Source: Dactylellina haptotyla
Lineage: Eukaryota; Ascomycota; Orbiliomycetes; Orbiliales; Orbiliaceae
Assembly: GCA_031310005.1 (NCBI GenBank)
Contig: CM062380.1
Coordinates: 1,178,001 to 1,242,000 of the forward strand
Direction of reading: 5' to 3'
DNA: 64,000 nucleotides
The notes under the pieces are model-generated. The model searched no databases. It saw only the letters and a program-made list of their open reading frames with translations, and was not told where the DNA came from. Every line of letters begins with the position of its first letter. Position 1 is the first letter of the stretch. Shown here one piece after another: positions 12,742 to 25,200 of this stretch. The translations under genes were made by a program, and so were the position numbers.

Positions 12742-15700
12742 GGGATAACAAGGACATTCGGATACCCCGCAATCTCAACAACCAGCTACATACACATATG
12801 CAAACACACAGACACACACCATGATACCCAGAATTGTACTTGATTCACAAACTCCAAAGATACCCGTTTGAAACATACTTTTATTTTGACCCGCTCATGT
12901 ATATACCCTCAAGAAAAAATATGTGTACATACTGAATTTACAAGTGACCACATGAACATTCAAAGAAGGAAGGGAACTAAACCTTGAAAAGCACGTTGAA
13001 CCTAATATTTTGACAGTTGGCTTCGGTAAGCGGTTTGATCCTGAGATTTCGAAACCGACTCCGAAGGCTATAAGCCGAAAACAATAGCCTCGGAATATAT
13101 GGGGTAACTCTTTCGTAATTAGAATGTATTCGAGCACCCCAGCTATTGGATGCTACATATAGCCATTCTCCCAACAAATAAACGCTCCTCTTAGGCATTG
13201 ATTTGAATATTTACGGCCGAAAAGACCGGATACTACGGTCACTAGTACGTCCAAGGCTGCTGTATCCATATATCAACTAAATCTGCAATGTCAACATTAT
13301 AGCGTAGCTGCCAAATTCGGACATCCCTGTACATTCGACAACGTGACAAGGCGCCAGATTTTTTGGTCTATTCCGACCTCGGTCGACGATCCTAGAGTGC
13401 GGAGCTAAATGGATCTCAAATGGAGACAAAGAAAAATTTTGAATCACCTCTCGCCGCTATCACACTGCAGAAACAACAAGACCTCCCGAGGTTAAACTGA
13501 CTGTGTAGATGTCTAGAATCAAATTTGTGTGCTTAGCGAGTCCATGATCAGCAATTCCCTTTTGCCTGGCAGATCTTGCACTAGCCTGCGTATCAACTAG
13601 CTTGCCACACATTATTTGGGACGTCGGCTGCTGCAGCGGGCTATCACATCGAACGTGCTGCATCAGGCATTTGTACAGGTTGGTTCGGGAACCGCATCCA
13701 TGCAAATGTGTAGTGCGAACACGGATCAGATTGCTCGAGTCAAGAGACTAGTTGGCTCGGCAAGCATGGATGGGAGCTCAAGTGAAGAAAAAAAAAAATT
13801 CAAGAAAACACCAAGAAAATGGCGTTGAGTAAACGGATTATGAAATCTACGGGCTTCGAGCTGCTTCTGACGCCATGAAGTTCTATTCGACGCGCACGCG
13901 GGATTAAGGTATTCTACAGCTATATCATCGAGATTTATAAGGCGATCATGCGCATATTAAAATGCAGCAAAGAGCTCCCCGCCCGCTCCGGGTCCGCGAG
14001 AGAGAAAGGAAAAAATAAATTTGGTGGGCTCGTTTTCCGGAATCGCCCCAAATGTCACTTCTGGTTTTTACTTTTTCATTTCGCTTGCGCTGTTCAATCA
14101 AGCAAAATCCCCGGGAGCAGTGCGCAACACCCACCGCAGCGGGTTTCCCTCGCACGTTTAACTTCAGGTCGCATTGAAATCTGGGGAAAAAAGAAATAGT
14201 GAAAAAAAAAAGGGGAAATTCGATGCTAAATCTGCCTCTGCGGATCCACTTATCCACATATCCTTGAATTCCTTCGGTTGACAGAAAGAAGAAAAGATAC
14301 TTTTATGGGGAAGAGCTAACGCCAAAGAAAAATATTTTATGTCTCGCGTCGGTATCGGAGTTTGAGGCTAAGGCGGCGGGGTCAGGCCGATAGGAATCGT
14401 GATGCATATTTGATCGCGGGAATCGGTGTTCACTACAGCTCCGGATAAAAGGTTTCTCGATCGAGGAGAAGGCGTTGCAAAACCAGTTGTGCCAGGGAAT
14501 CATAATCGAATTCATCGATGAATCCATTCGCCGAAATCTTTGAAGAATCTCACGTATCGGCATTATAAACTGTTAAATCAAGGAAAGCTAGTTATTGTTT
14601 TTTTGAGGCCTCGAGGGTGCAAGGCGCCCAGTGGTAGCATGTTAGTTTGTCAGATTCCAAGAATAACCTCATAGTTTTGTTGAGCCATTTGTTTCCTGTA
14701 TACGAGACAGAGCTAGCTAGTTCAACTCGTGATGGACCACATCCGCCAGGTGATATAGATCCATACCGAAGGTCGAAGCCGACTGAATATGGCAGATGGG
14801 AACGGGACAACCAGTCATGTAGACATGCACGCTCATGGAAATTAACAGATCACGGTTGCAGACTCCAGAAATCTGTGATCGGGAGGCATCGATATTAACC
14901 GTCGATGGGTCAGTAATTTCGGACAATACGCCGGGAAAAAATTATGGAGAACATCCTGTGGTTTGTCCACGTTTGCGGGCTAACTCGATGAGACGTTTCG
15001 ATGTTGAGTGGCTGGCGCGAGTTTATTGGAGGTGATGTGTTGTGCTGTTGTCGAAATCCACCAGTGAAATCCCGCCATTGGAAGGACCTGGCCGCCTGCG
15101 TTGCTGGTTGGACGGTCGGACTCATTCATTCAAGGCTATTTCCAACCAAAAATTTTTACTGAAGAAAAGCATTACCCCATCGTGACATTATTATTATTAC
15201 TGTGGATTCGAATTCCGTGTTTCGAGGGGAAGGGCCAGTTAATTTTGCCTCGTCATCCTTCATTTACGCCAGCTGGAAATTTTCAGAGAGGAAGACGGCA
15301 AGAAATGTTCCAAGAGCTTGTCGAAAGGGGCAATTTACAGTTCTTATGTGAATTACAATTGAATAAAATGGGGGTAATGGAAACATTCAAAACGGCTCTT
15401 CTGGGGAAGGCGAGCTCACCACCTCGCCGCCCCTCTGGCAAATTTGCCTATGAAAATCCAGAACTGGATTCCGCGGAGCACACTAAAAAAATACATTTAG
15501 CGAGGAGGAGAACGAGGGCTTGGTTCGTACTGCGGAAAATGGCATGAGGGTGACGAGTGGTTTGGGCAAGCTATACCAAGAATCGGCGTCTAGAAAAACA
15601 CCGTTCTAGGTTTGTTTTAGCCAACTTTTACATAACAGGTCAATTTCTGAGTTAGAGCGTCTAAGAGCACCTGACTCTGGGCTCGCGTTCATTCCTTGCG

Positions 15701-17327
15701 GTCTGAACTGGCCCCCTGACGCAGCATTTTGCTTGGACGGAGACCGCCGGGGTTATAACGTAATATTCCCCGGGAAGCTGTCTACACAAGCTTTTCTGGT
15801 AGCCGTGGTTCATGATGAGAGAATGCTGTCGTATTGCACCTTGGGAAGCAAGGAGCGATGATATTATTCTTACGTTTGGTATGCAGAGCTGACCTTTCAG
15901 GCCGTCTAATTTGCTCATGTAGACGACATTTCGCGCGGAAGTTGTATAATCGCGCCCTCGGGGTCCTTTCGGGCTCGCAGGATGGTGCACAGTGCGGTAG
16001 CACGAAATACGTATTCAATATATTCAGTGGTAATTAATTTGAACTGACCTGCGATCGCTGCCTTGGTAGATTCCTCTTGCGCTGGGCGCATTCTCGAGAG
16101 CACCACCAAGTGTCGTCCAAGACTCAATGGCGCGGTTGTTGCATTCTCTGTTTCATCATTCGTGGTGTCTTTCATCATCGAAAGCGAGGTCTTTCGGGGT
16201 TCAACGCATTCGGATGTTGATTAATTTCTGGTTCACCGCCAGACGGCGCTCCCCTCAGGTCAGCTAAATGGTGCAAGTTTTGGTGCAAATGAGGTTCCAC
16301 GTGTGGTCTCCGGCTGGTGGCCGGTCAGCTACCGACGCTCAAAAACTGTGTTCTGGACAAATATAGAATCACCTTAACACCACCAGCGTTGAGTAATAGC
16401 AGCCCGGTACCAGTCAAAACGAGAAGGCCGTTCCCGGAACGACGGTTGACTTGAGAACTTTACATAATAACGCTGACAGCGTCGAGTACCGCTTCCATTC
16501 CGGGCCGCTGGGGATGCTACCGAAAGAGCCATTCGATCCCAGAGGAACGCCGCCCGGATGTAAAATTTTTTCCCAAATGACAGGTTGTAGCAGCCAGGCG
16601 GCATCATCGAGACACCAAAAGACGACATCACACGGTTTCCTTAGCTCCAAAAGCAAACCAGCCCTAAGGTTGGGTTGGATCACCTGTGCTTTCAATTCGG
16701 TGCGCTCTTCAACCTTCGCATGAAAATTTTTTGTACCTGTTTTTTTGAACCTTTTGCTTTTTCCCGAGCTGGGCAGAAAAAAATTAAGTGCCAACCTATG
16801 GACGGAGGGCGGACAAGGGCAAAAAAATAAAAAAAATAACGCCAAAGCTAAAGCTGGGGCTCATGGTCGCATTGGAGCCTTCTGGTTGGCCAGGCTGCAC
16901 ACCAGCAGTCAATTCGGGCCACATCCGCTATGAAAATCTGGGGAAATGCGCGCTAGGGCAGGGTCATGCCTTGCTCTTTGCTTCTTCCCGAAGTCCTGGC
17001 CCTCCTCCCAGACTCTTCGCTAGCATTCCATTATTAACGATTTCTCTATTTCGACGAAATGGTGTGTCATAGCAAATTTTTCGAGCACTATACCTTCTCT
17101 CCTTTTGTCTTGGAATGGAAAATGGTATATAAGGAGCTGGTTCCTGATGGAATATCTTGAAGTTTCTGGCTTATCATCATCAGCATCAAGCAAAACATCA
17201 AAGCTTCTTCCAATAAAGCCTTATCTAATCCATAGCTTCAAGCTTCAAAGCCTTTTCGACATTTATATAATCTCGACTACCAAAAAACTTCCACTTATAT
17301 ATATATTTATATATCCAAATATCAACA
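12742..17327. other. Long gene-free region (4.6 kb) upstream of the DUF3602 gene
   Basis: No coding region was supported. A CA-rich tract (about 12786-12820) lies in the likely 3' UTR of the protease gene. A-runs occur near 13790-13799, 14202-14211 and 16825-16840. Open frames such as 13946-14257 (minus), 15101-15547 (plus) and 16414-16845 (minus) lack family resemblance, splice logic or a stable composition signal. The right end carries the promoter of the small gene at 17328. Confidence 0.5.
17126..17133 (+). promoter_or_regulatory. TATA box of the DUF3602/Par32-like gene
   Basis: TATATAAG lies about 200 bp upstream of the ATG at 17328. It is followed by a pyrimidine- and A-rich leader with CAAGC/AAGCTTC-like segments, and by a TA-rich run (17296-17316) just before the start codon. 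This arrangement suggests a strong promoter with a leader of about 150-170 nt. Confidence 0.55.
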
Positions 17328-17798
17328 ATGGGCTTCACTACCTACGAACCAGCTCCACACACCGCCTACTACCACACCGGCATTGGTGGCGCCGGCAACT
17401 ATCGCAAGCTCACTCCTTCCGAGCTCGCTGCTCCAAAGACCAAATCTCATGATGTCAAGCCACAATCCCGTCCATTCTACGGCGGCCGAGGTGGTATGGG
17501 TAACGCTCACGCAGCTTCCGAGCGAGCAATGTTCTCTTTCGACGAGGAACTCCAGAGAGATAAGCTAAGACGCGACTCCATCGCTCCAATGTACACCGTT
17601 GGCCGTGGCGGCGCCGGCAATATCGTTCCTCACGAGGAAGAAGGACACGACAGCGAGGCCGAAGAAGATAGAGTCAGCCTGGAGGGATCTGTCCGAAGAA
17701 TCTCTGAGAGCTCGAATACCAGCGGCTTCTCCAGCAGGTCCATCGCCTCCAACGCCGACAGGATCGTCAACAGAATCCGAAACTTCGGCCGACACTAG
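17328..17798 (+). CDS. DUF3602 protein, Par32/Amu1-like
   Basis: Small single-exon protein of 156 residues. It carries three glycine-rich motifs typical of the DUF3602 family: GIGGAGN (residues 18-24), GRGGMGN (53-59) and GRGGAGN (92-98). The C-terminal third is rich in Glu, Asp and Ser and ends in a short basic segment (DRIVNRIRNFGRH). Yeast Par32/Amu1, which shares these motifs, is a TORC1/Npr1-pathway phosphoprotein that blocks ammonium transporters; transfer of that role to this gene is inference. The upstream gap is unusually long (4.6 kb) and there is a clear TATA box. Codon use is biased to C-ending codons in the first half, suggesting good expression. Confidence 0.82.
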   Translation: MGFTTYEPAPHTAYYHTGIGGAGNYRKLTPSELAAPKTKSHDVKPQSRPFYGGRGGMGNAHAASERAMFSFDEELQRDKLRRDSIAPMYTVGRGGAGNIVPHEEEGHDSEAEEDRVSLEGSVRRISESSNTSGFSSRSIASNADRIVNRIRNFGRH

Positions 17799-19423
17799 AT
17801 GGTTGTTCTCTTCTTCGATCAGCCTTTATACCCAAGTGTTTATTTGCTTTTTCATTGGGGAATGGGCGTTTTATAAACATTTACTTGCTTGAATACTGCA
17901 TTGGACACCTTTTCGACTCGAGTCTAATATCGATCGAGTCTTGTCATCGCTCCGGACGAATGTCAACCACTCAACGGCGTTTCTTTTGATCTCTTTCTCA
18001 AAATATTATTATTACTTCCATCTTACGGTCGAAAACCACAAAAAGTTGATACGGGGAGTAATTTCTTGGATATTCGGGAACGGAGTTATAATACAGACTT
18101 TTCCTTTTTTTTTTTCACTTACCATCTTGTCTTCAAAGTATTTTTAGCATGTTTCCAGGCGTTTCTTTTTTTCTTCGTCTCATTCTATATTGCTTGTATG
18201 TACCATCTTAAAATTACCGTTCAAGATTTTTATGAAGAAACTCTTTTCTACTTCAAACAACCAAGACGACTCTATCGCATACGTAGTCTACCACGAAATG
18301 AAAATGCTCGTGTCCGCGGTGAACGACCTGACTGTTGACTGAAGACGGAGAATTTCAAAGTTCGACGACGAATGTGTTGCCCCTCCCCAACACATTTCGC
18401 ATGCAGCCCTACCAGACAAGGTTCTGGATTGGTCTTAGCTAGTCGGCCAGAGTCCTATCATCTCCTAAGTCGGCCAAATCTACTTCCAGCGTGGTCTTGC
18501 TGGCGAGGCTGTAAATTTTTCCTGTAACAGTTTTTTGATGGTCCAAACGTTTCAATCTTAAGCACAGTATCCTGGCCGTTGAATCCTGGGAATAATTTTT
18601 GATATCGATTACGAAGCTGTCTTATCGGGAACTGTTCCAACTCGATTCAGACGGAGAATAAAATTTTTAGCTAAATGTAACTGCTTAGTAAAAACAGATG
18701 TCACAGGGTTTCTCGTGCGAGTGTGCGTGTTCTCACATGTTGCCGTGGCAGATGTTCTCTGGATCAAAGTTAAATCTACAGAGATGGCATAGTCGCAGCG
18801 GAAAAGTTTTCCTTCAATCCTCTGGAATGTGACATAATCACCGATCCCACTAAACATGGGACAGTTCACCTTCCATACGAAGATAGTCACTCTACGTGTG
18901 GTCATGGCCATTTAATATTTCTTCGATGTAAACCTAAGGCTTTGCATGTGTGGAATGTAGCGAAAAGAAAAGCGATGAAAGCGTCCTGGTAGAACTTTAT
19001 AAGTTTACCACCTGGCCAATGCATTCATAGCCATCCACCTGCCAAAACACCTATGCGAGGCAATACGTGATTCCCGAAAATCAATTATAGACCTGTGACT
19101 ATGTGCGTGATAGTGGTGCTGCCTCATCAACGACTTGTGTTGTTGTGACGTTGCCGCATCTCAACTTTTCTGGAATGAGCGGCAGCAGCATCGAAACCAA
19201 ACTAAATTTCCAGCCGCCACTGCACTCATCGCTCAACTTCATCAACATACCAACTCTTCAACCGCCATCGATACGTCCACGAGCGCTGTCGGGAAACGCC
19301 TATAACACATCGTACTTCGCCTAGATAGCGTTACTTATCTCTCCCTATCCATATTCACCGTAGATTAGATTCCACAATGGGTGCCCGGCTGGCATCCGAG
19401 TAAGGAAACGCGACCTAGTTGAG
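17799..19423. other. Intergenic region, DUF3602 gene / Air-like gene
   Basis: This 1625-bp stretch has no supported gene. It includes an 11-nt T run at 18105-18115, which could lie in the 3' UTR of the DUF3602 gene. A short upstream ORF at 19377-19403 is listed separately. Confidence 0.5.
19377..19403 (+). other. Upstream ORF (8 codons) in the Air-like gene leader
   Basis: An ATG in good context (ACAATGG) opens an 8-codon frame (MGARLASE) that stops 20 nt before the main ATG at 19424. If transcribed, it would meet scanning ribosomes first and could lower translation of the main frame. The stop overlaps a possible 5' splice site (GA|GTAAGG), so the leader might instead be spliced. Confidence 0.4.
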
Positions 19424-21749
19424 ATGGAAGGCGTACCAGACCCTGGCGTCGTCGATAATGGCGCTTCTACCAACGAACCAAAAGTAAAAGAGGTTATGGA
19501 TCTCACGGTTGATACTACTCCCTATAACACACAAGTCGCTGCCGTGATTCTAGAGGAGCCCAAAGAGCAGCCGTTAGGTACTCAGGAGATGAGGAAGTTT
19601 GCGAAGGGCACACTCGAGGCCCTTGGTGCGGATGAAAACGAGAAACCGCCGCCGGCGCGTCTAAGGGACGAGTCGAGTGATTCAAGCGATGACGATAATG
19701 AGATGATAGATGATTCCGGAATCACCCTCAACCTCCAGGAAGATGTCGAAGAAGAGAACCAGCCCGAACAACCCGAAACCATCCTCATTGATTCGTCATC
19801 AGACGAAGAAGAACCTGTCAAGGGCAGATCCAAGAGGACAACAGCATCACCAAATTTCAGTGGCCCTGAGTCTAAAGCGGAGCCGGAAACTACGAAATCC
19901 AATGGTGCTATCGCAGTTTCCACAGGCCTGAAGCTCGGCAAAGCCGGAAAGGCGAACATGGGGATTGCGAAAATTACGCGGCGGCCTCTAGCTGAATCCA
20001 TAAGTGCAGGTGAAGTGCAGGTCGTTGACTATTCGCATCCCAATTCTGCGAATGGGCCAGCCTTAAATGCCCGTGTGTTGAAAGGTCTTAGCCCAAGCCT
20101 ACCCTCTAGAAAGCTATCTTCAAATGGTGAAGTTGAAGTCATCGATCTTGTCAGCGATCCGGTTGAAATTCCCGCAGAAAATGCGATCTCCGACGCAAAT
20201 AAACGCGCTGAGCCATTGGAGACGCAGTCGGACGCTGACAATGACTATAGTGATGATGACGCGGCAAGCTCTGAATCTGATGATGATGCTAATCATTCTG
20301 ACGGAGCGGGCGACTTCATCCAACTTGATGATGATGACGATGAGGAAGAAGAAGGTGTTATCTCCGATAACGAGTCTGCTGTTTCGTCAGTTGATACCGA
20401 TATCTGGTCAATACAACAGAGATATTATGTGAAGCAGCCAAGCCCACCGCTGCTACACGAGGACAGTAGAGACCTCTTCACGGAAGATATGTCTGGCCGT
20501 ACCGCGGCTCAGAAGACTCTTGAAAAAGTCTTATCACAATCTGAACCTAAGAAGCGGAAGATATGTGACATTTGTATGGAGCCACATCTCACCAAGCAAT
20601 GTGACATGTTGAAGGTATGTTGCCCGACGTCGTGAATACCAAGTTTCTTCATATCCGTATACTAATTTTTTCTAGTGTGATGTTTGCCAATCATCGAATG
20701 AACATTTTAGTTTCCATTGCCCATATAAGACTTCTGCTCACAAGTCCTTGTCTGACCTGCCGATATGCAACGTACCCGCGGGGCAGAAGGACTTTGAGAT
20801 TTGGAGAATCCTTCCACCGAGGGCCACACAGCCCGCTAAGAAGGCTAGCAAGATCCCCATGTCATGTTATGAATGCGGTGACGATAATCATTTTGGTGAC
20901 GATTGCCCTACCTTTGGTAGAAACAGGAATAGTATTTCATCAAGTTCTATCTGGAGTGCGAAGTCGGCAGCAGGATGGACGATGATGAATATGGAATCAA
21001 AGTACGCTAGGAGGACTGGTAAAAATACACCGAAAACACAGGAACCTGATGATGAAGAACTGGGTTGGTTCGAAGCCAGGATTCAGGCTGCAAAAGCCGC
21101 GATTCCTGATACGGATCTTAAAAGGGACTTCGCAGATCAAATGGCGAGCGCTCCACAACGAAGCCGTGGTGGTAACGGTGGCCCAAGGGGAAGTATCCAG
21201 ATGAACCTGCCCCGAAGTTTCCCTGGACAAGGCCACGGAGACAACGGAGGCAATAGTTTCACACGATTCCAACCCTCGAACAATGGCGGTGGAGGAGGCC
21301 GTTTCGCGGATCGTGTTGGCCCGAGAGGAGGCGATAGCCATTATCGCCCGGAGCATTCGCGGCGCGACAGGAGTAGAAGCCCCAGAAGGCCTAGCCTCAG
21401 TGATCGAGTAGGAGGATTCTCGAATCAAGGGAACTATAGGGATCGTTCTCATGATTTCCCACGTGGTAATGGCCCAGCACCCCCGCGTGGCAATCAAAAC
21501 TACCATGCAGTACCGCCACCCCCGCCCCCATCATCGACATACCAACCGCAGTACCCGCAGCAGGGGAACAGCTCGTCTGGTGGCGGATGGACACTACCGG
21601 GGTCTATTCAGCGTAGTATTCAGGACTCTGGCCAGCCGCCTCTACCACCTGGACCTCCGCCTGGACCGCCGCCTCGTGCATTAGGCGGTGGGCACAGGGG
21701 TGGAAGAGGAGGTAGAGGAGGATACCGAGGCGGTAAGAGGCATCGTTAG
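19424..21749 (+). CDS. Air1/Air2-like zinc-knuckle protein (TRAMP complex RNA-binding subunit)
   Basis: Probable nuclear RNA-surveillance factor. Exons are 19424-20614 and 20676-21749 (phase 0), giving 754 residues. The N-terminal 380 residues are low-complexity and acidic, with many Ser/Asp/Glu runs and SIM-like segments such as EVIDLVSD and ILIDSSSDEEE. Three CCHC-type knuckles follow: a shortened CDICMEPHLTKQC, then CDVCQSSNEHFSFHC across the intron junction, and a canonical CYECGDDNHFGDDC. Between the last two lies EIWRILPPR, which resembles the IWRxY motif that binds the Trf4 poly(A) polymerase in yeast Air proteins. The C-terminal 250 residues are RGG-, SR- and proline-rich. It is larger than yeast Air2 (344), mainly through disordered ends. 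The Air assignment rests on the knuckle/IWR arrangement. Confidence 0.8.
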
Positions 21750-22298
21750 CTGCACCCATTAGTGGCTGGTTATATGTCGTCTCTCCTTGCTTGTACGTCT
21801 AGCGTTCTTGCGTTCTTGCATTCTTGCTCGTAGGCGGTACTATATTGAGTCCAAGTGCTCTAACTATCCCATCAGACTAGGATAGTATACTATTTCTCGT
21901 ACAGAAGCCTATTCATTGTTATAGGTGCTGTGTGGTAATTTTGTATTATACCCTTTTTGCGACCTTTGGCCCGAATCTATTAGAGAACTTATAATTCTAC
22001 AAATTAGGAGATAAAATGATAACTTAAAAAATGTACCGCCTGGGATATACTATTATAAACAGGTATATTTCATGCTATAATAAATTGAAAGATTCTCTCG
22101 TGGTTGACCAAATTGCCGCGTAGAAGTGTCTAGCGGCCGCGGCCTCAATCATTGATACTGAAGTATATGTCCTAGTATACCGTCCCTCAACTCATTTGCA
22201 CGCTAGTGACTTGAAAATGCAGTATTGATTAGGCTAAATCTGGTAAATCAATCTAGGAATTCAGGTATGCGCATCTGTCATTGTTGATGATGTGAAGG
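21750..22298. other. Convergent 3' intergenic region
   Basis: This 549-bp AT-rich gap lies between the 3' ends of the Air-like gene (plus) and the TPR-CHAT gene (minus). It should hold both 3' UTRs. It contains a GC palindrome GGCCGCGGCC near 22134-22143 and otherwise nothing recognised. Confidence 0.5.
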
Positions 22299-25200
22299 TT
22301 ATGCTCCAAAGTGCACATATGGGATCCAGTAGAAGTTCGGTTTCGCGGTGGACACGACCTTCGCATTTCTTATATCGCGAAGGCCTCCAGACTCTCCTGC
22401 ACCTCGCAAACTGACACCTCTCCAAAAACTATTTTCGACGCTGCTGTCACGTAAATTCCGCATTGCCTCATGGAGCGCTAGCGGAACCACCCGATTGGTT
22501 AAGCCCTCCTTGGAAATCGTCTCATAAAACGTGCTGGCAATTTCGACGCAACACTGGTCATCTACTTCCCAGAGGGTACCGATAACATGCCGAAACCCAG
22601 CCAGTTGGTAGGCACCAATAAGGTTAATGCCTTCGTCACTATACTTTTTCTCATCGTTCGCACCTGTAGAACAGGCGGAAAGGTAGGCGAGAAACGGCGG
22701 GTTCTTCTGGATCTTATGCTCCCAGAGTTTGCCAACAGTGAGTGGTGAAGTTTCCCAGTCCTCTAGCAGTAGACAACTCTTCGACGGGTCTTCTCGATTA
22801 AAGCTCCCGTGGCCCGCAAAATGGAATATCTTGCAGGTGGATAGCTGCAACAGGACATCGTCACGCTGTTGCTGTTGGAGCTCGACTGGCCGCAAGTTCA
22901 TTTGTGGGAAAAGCTGGCGTATCTTGGACACTTCTTCCTTAACAAAACTTAGGCTGGAATGACCTGGCGTTTTATCCATGGAAACCACGAGTGCAGTACC
23001 GCTGTTGTTATCCGCTTGGCTGGTATTGCTTGAGTCTGTTAGATTTACGTAGCTCTTGCGTTGGCGCCCATATAGCAGGACTTTAATAGAGAGAGCATAC
23101 GATGAAACGACCCGATCAAGAGCCGTTTCGCCTGTCTCGGTGGTATGTTTTCCTGCAGCGTGCAAGGGTAGCTGGGTCAGTGGTCCAGTGGGTATCCACC
23201 AAATATGAGGCCAGTTATTGTCTGTCGGAGCGCTATTTATTCCCAATGCCGCCAGCACCGGTTCCACAATCGCAGTCCACAACCATTCTAATACATCCCA
23301 CACCTCTATTTCATCTATATTTCTTCGCAAACGTGCTGCCTGTTTTTCTACCTCGTCCGGGTGAAAGGGAAGGCCCAAAGCTTTGATATGATCCTTAGTT
23401 ACGATGAGGGCGCTGCAGCCATATCTGCTGATGTTAACTACCACGATAGGATCCGGGTCCGCAGCGAGCTTGAATTGATTGTCGGAAAGTGGTGCCTGGA
23501 AATCTTCAAAGCCGGGCTGGCGACGGATATCTTGAAGAAGCTTATCGAGACGTGCATCCGCGTTCTGCCGATGCATCCTGCGTGATTCTTCGAACATCGA
23601 GTCTCCTTTAGAGGTGTCGGTGGCTGAACTAGAAGCACTCTCGGAATTTGGCTCTAGGATATCTCGTAGATATATATACTCTTGGGCTAATTCGGGATGT
23701 TTGGCTTCAAGAGTGGTTACATCGGTGCGCATCTCGAACATAAGGCCAGAGATAACACCGCGACCCAATTCGAGCTGCCTTAGAGCATCGAAGGGATCTC
23801 TTCTGGCGGCTAGGGCAATAGCAGCGGCATCGGAAGGTACCCCGAAATATTTGGCGAGCTGCTGCTGTTTATCTGAATTGCCCAGTGATCGAGGGGTCAA
23901 ACTTGTGAGTATATTGACGAGTTTCTCATAGTGCTCAGATAGTTCGAAATAGGCCGCCGACGTGTTAGGTTCCCAGGACATGTGAATGGCTCTCTTCCTT
24001 ACTGCGATCAAGAGCATTTCCGGGGTCATGTTAGGGCAATCCAAAGCTTTCCGAGCATACTCCTTGGACTTCTCAAAATCTTTCCGGTCTTTGGTCATTT
24101 CGAATCGTCGCTCAAAGAGAGAACCTAGGTTGCTAGTCGCAGCAAAGTCGTCAGGGTCCTGTGATAATAACTTGACAGTTGCTTCAATAGCCTTTTCCAG
24201 ATCGATGGGATCTTTTTTGGAGTTAAATCTCTCTCCCCGGAATGATGCGTAATCTCTAAGTGCGTGAATGCGCTGAGCGGGTGGGATTAGAGGGTCATCG
24301 ATCATTTCAGAAAGGGCATTGAGATCATTATCAAGGCGACCGAAGCTCTCTGTCAACCGGGAGCGAGTGAAAGTGGCCTTCGCGAAAATTGAATATAAGA
24401 TTTGATAGAGGGCCCGGTATCTAAAGTTGAGGCTATCTCTAGAAGTTTTACGGCCTCGTCGAGATCACTCATTTGTTCCGTATGACCAAACCTGCGGTAA
24501 AACAAATCGGACAAGCTGTTGAGTCCCGAGGCCGTTTTGTCGTCGTTGTATTTAATTTTGGAGATAATTGCGAGGGAACGTTTTGATTTTTCAATGGCCT
24601 CGTTGATGTCTCCTATCGCGCCCGTCATATCGAACCGTTCTCCGAGGTATGATGCCAGTTCTTTTAGCGCACTCGGTAGTCGTTCTCTGAGATTATCGTC
24701 CATAAGGTTATCGCCATCGTCCATGCAATATACCACGCCGGTCAAAATTTCGATCACACGGTTGAGGGTCTCTATACCGGCCGCATCGAACCTAACGCAG
24801 TTACCGAGTACCTTGGAAAAGGTAACCAAATATCCCACTAGCAGTGGGCTATTTTGTGGTATCTTCTCCATTGCCGCCTCCATCATCTTAGCACTGCGCC
24901 GGAGATCTTCTAAGTTCTCTGTTATCCCAAATCGGTCATGAATACTCTGCGCCAGAGAGAAGTTGAGCTCTGCTTTGGTCTCCTCATCATCTTGCACGTC
25001 TGGATGGGCCGCACACTCCTCACGAAATGTGACGGCTTTTTGGAGATACGCCAGGTCTAGTGTCGCGTGATACTGATGTTCCCACCATGAGCACCGACGG
25101 TCGGCGAGGTAGACCCAGTTTGGGTGACCAGCTGTTACGACCGTCAAACTTTGCTCACAAACTTTCAGGCCCTTTTCGATATCGCTCATATCCTTGAACA

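Noticed and set aside
15101-15547. Plus-strand frame of 148 codons in the 4.6 kb gap
   Set aside because: No recognisable family, low-complexity translation and no promoter or splice context; more likely a chance frame.
22130-22145. GC palindrome near the 3' ends of the Air-like and TPR-CHAT genes, considered as a terminator or protein-binding site
   Set aside because: It is an isolated short palindrome without a loop or second copy, so chance is sufficient.
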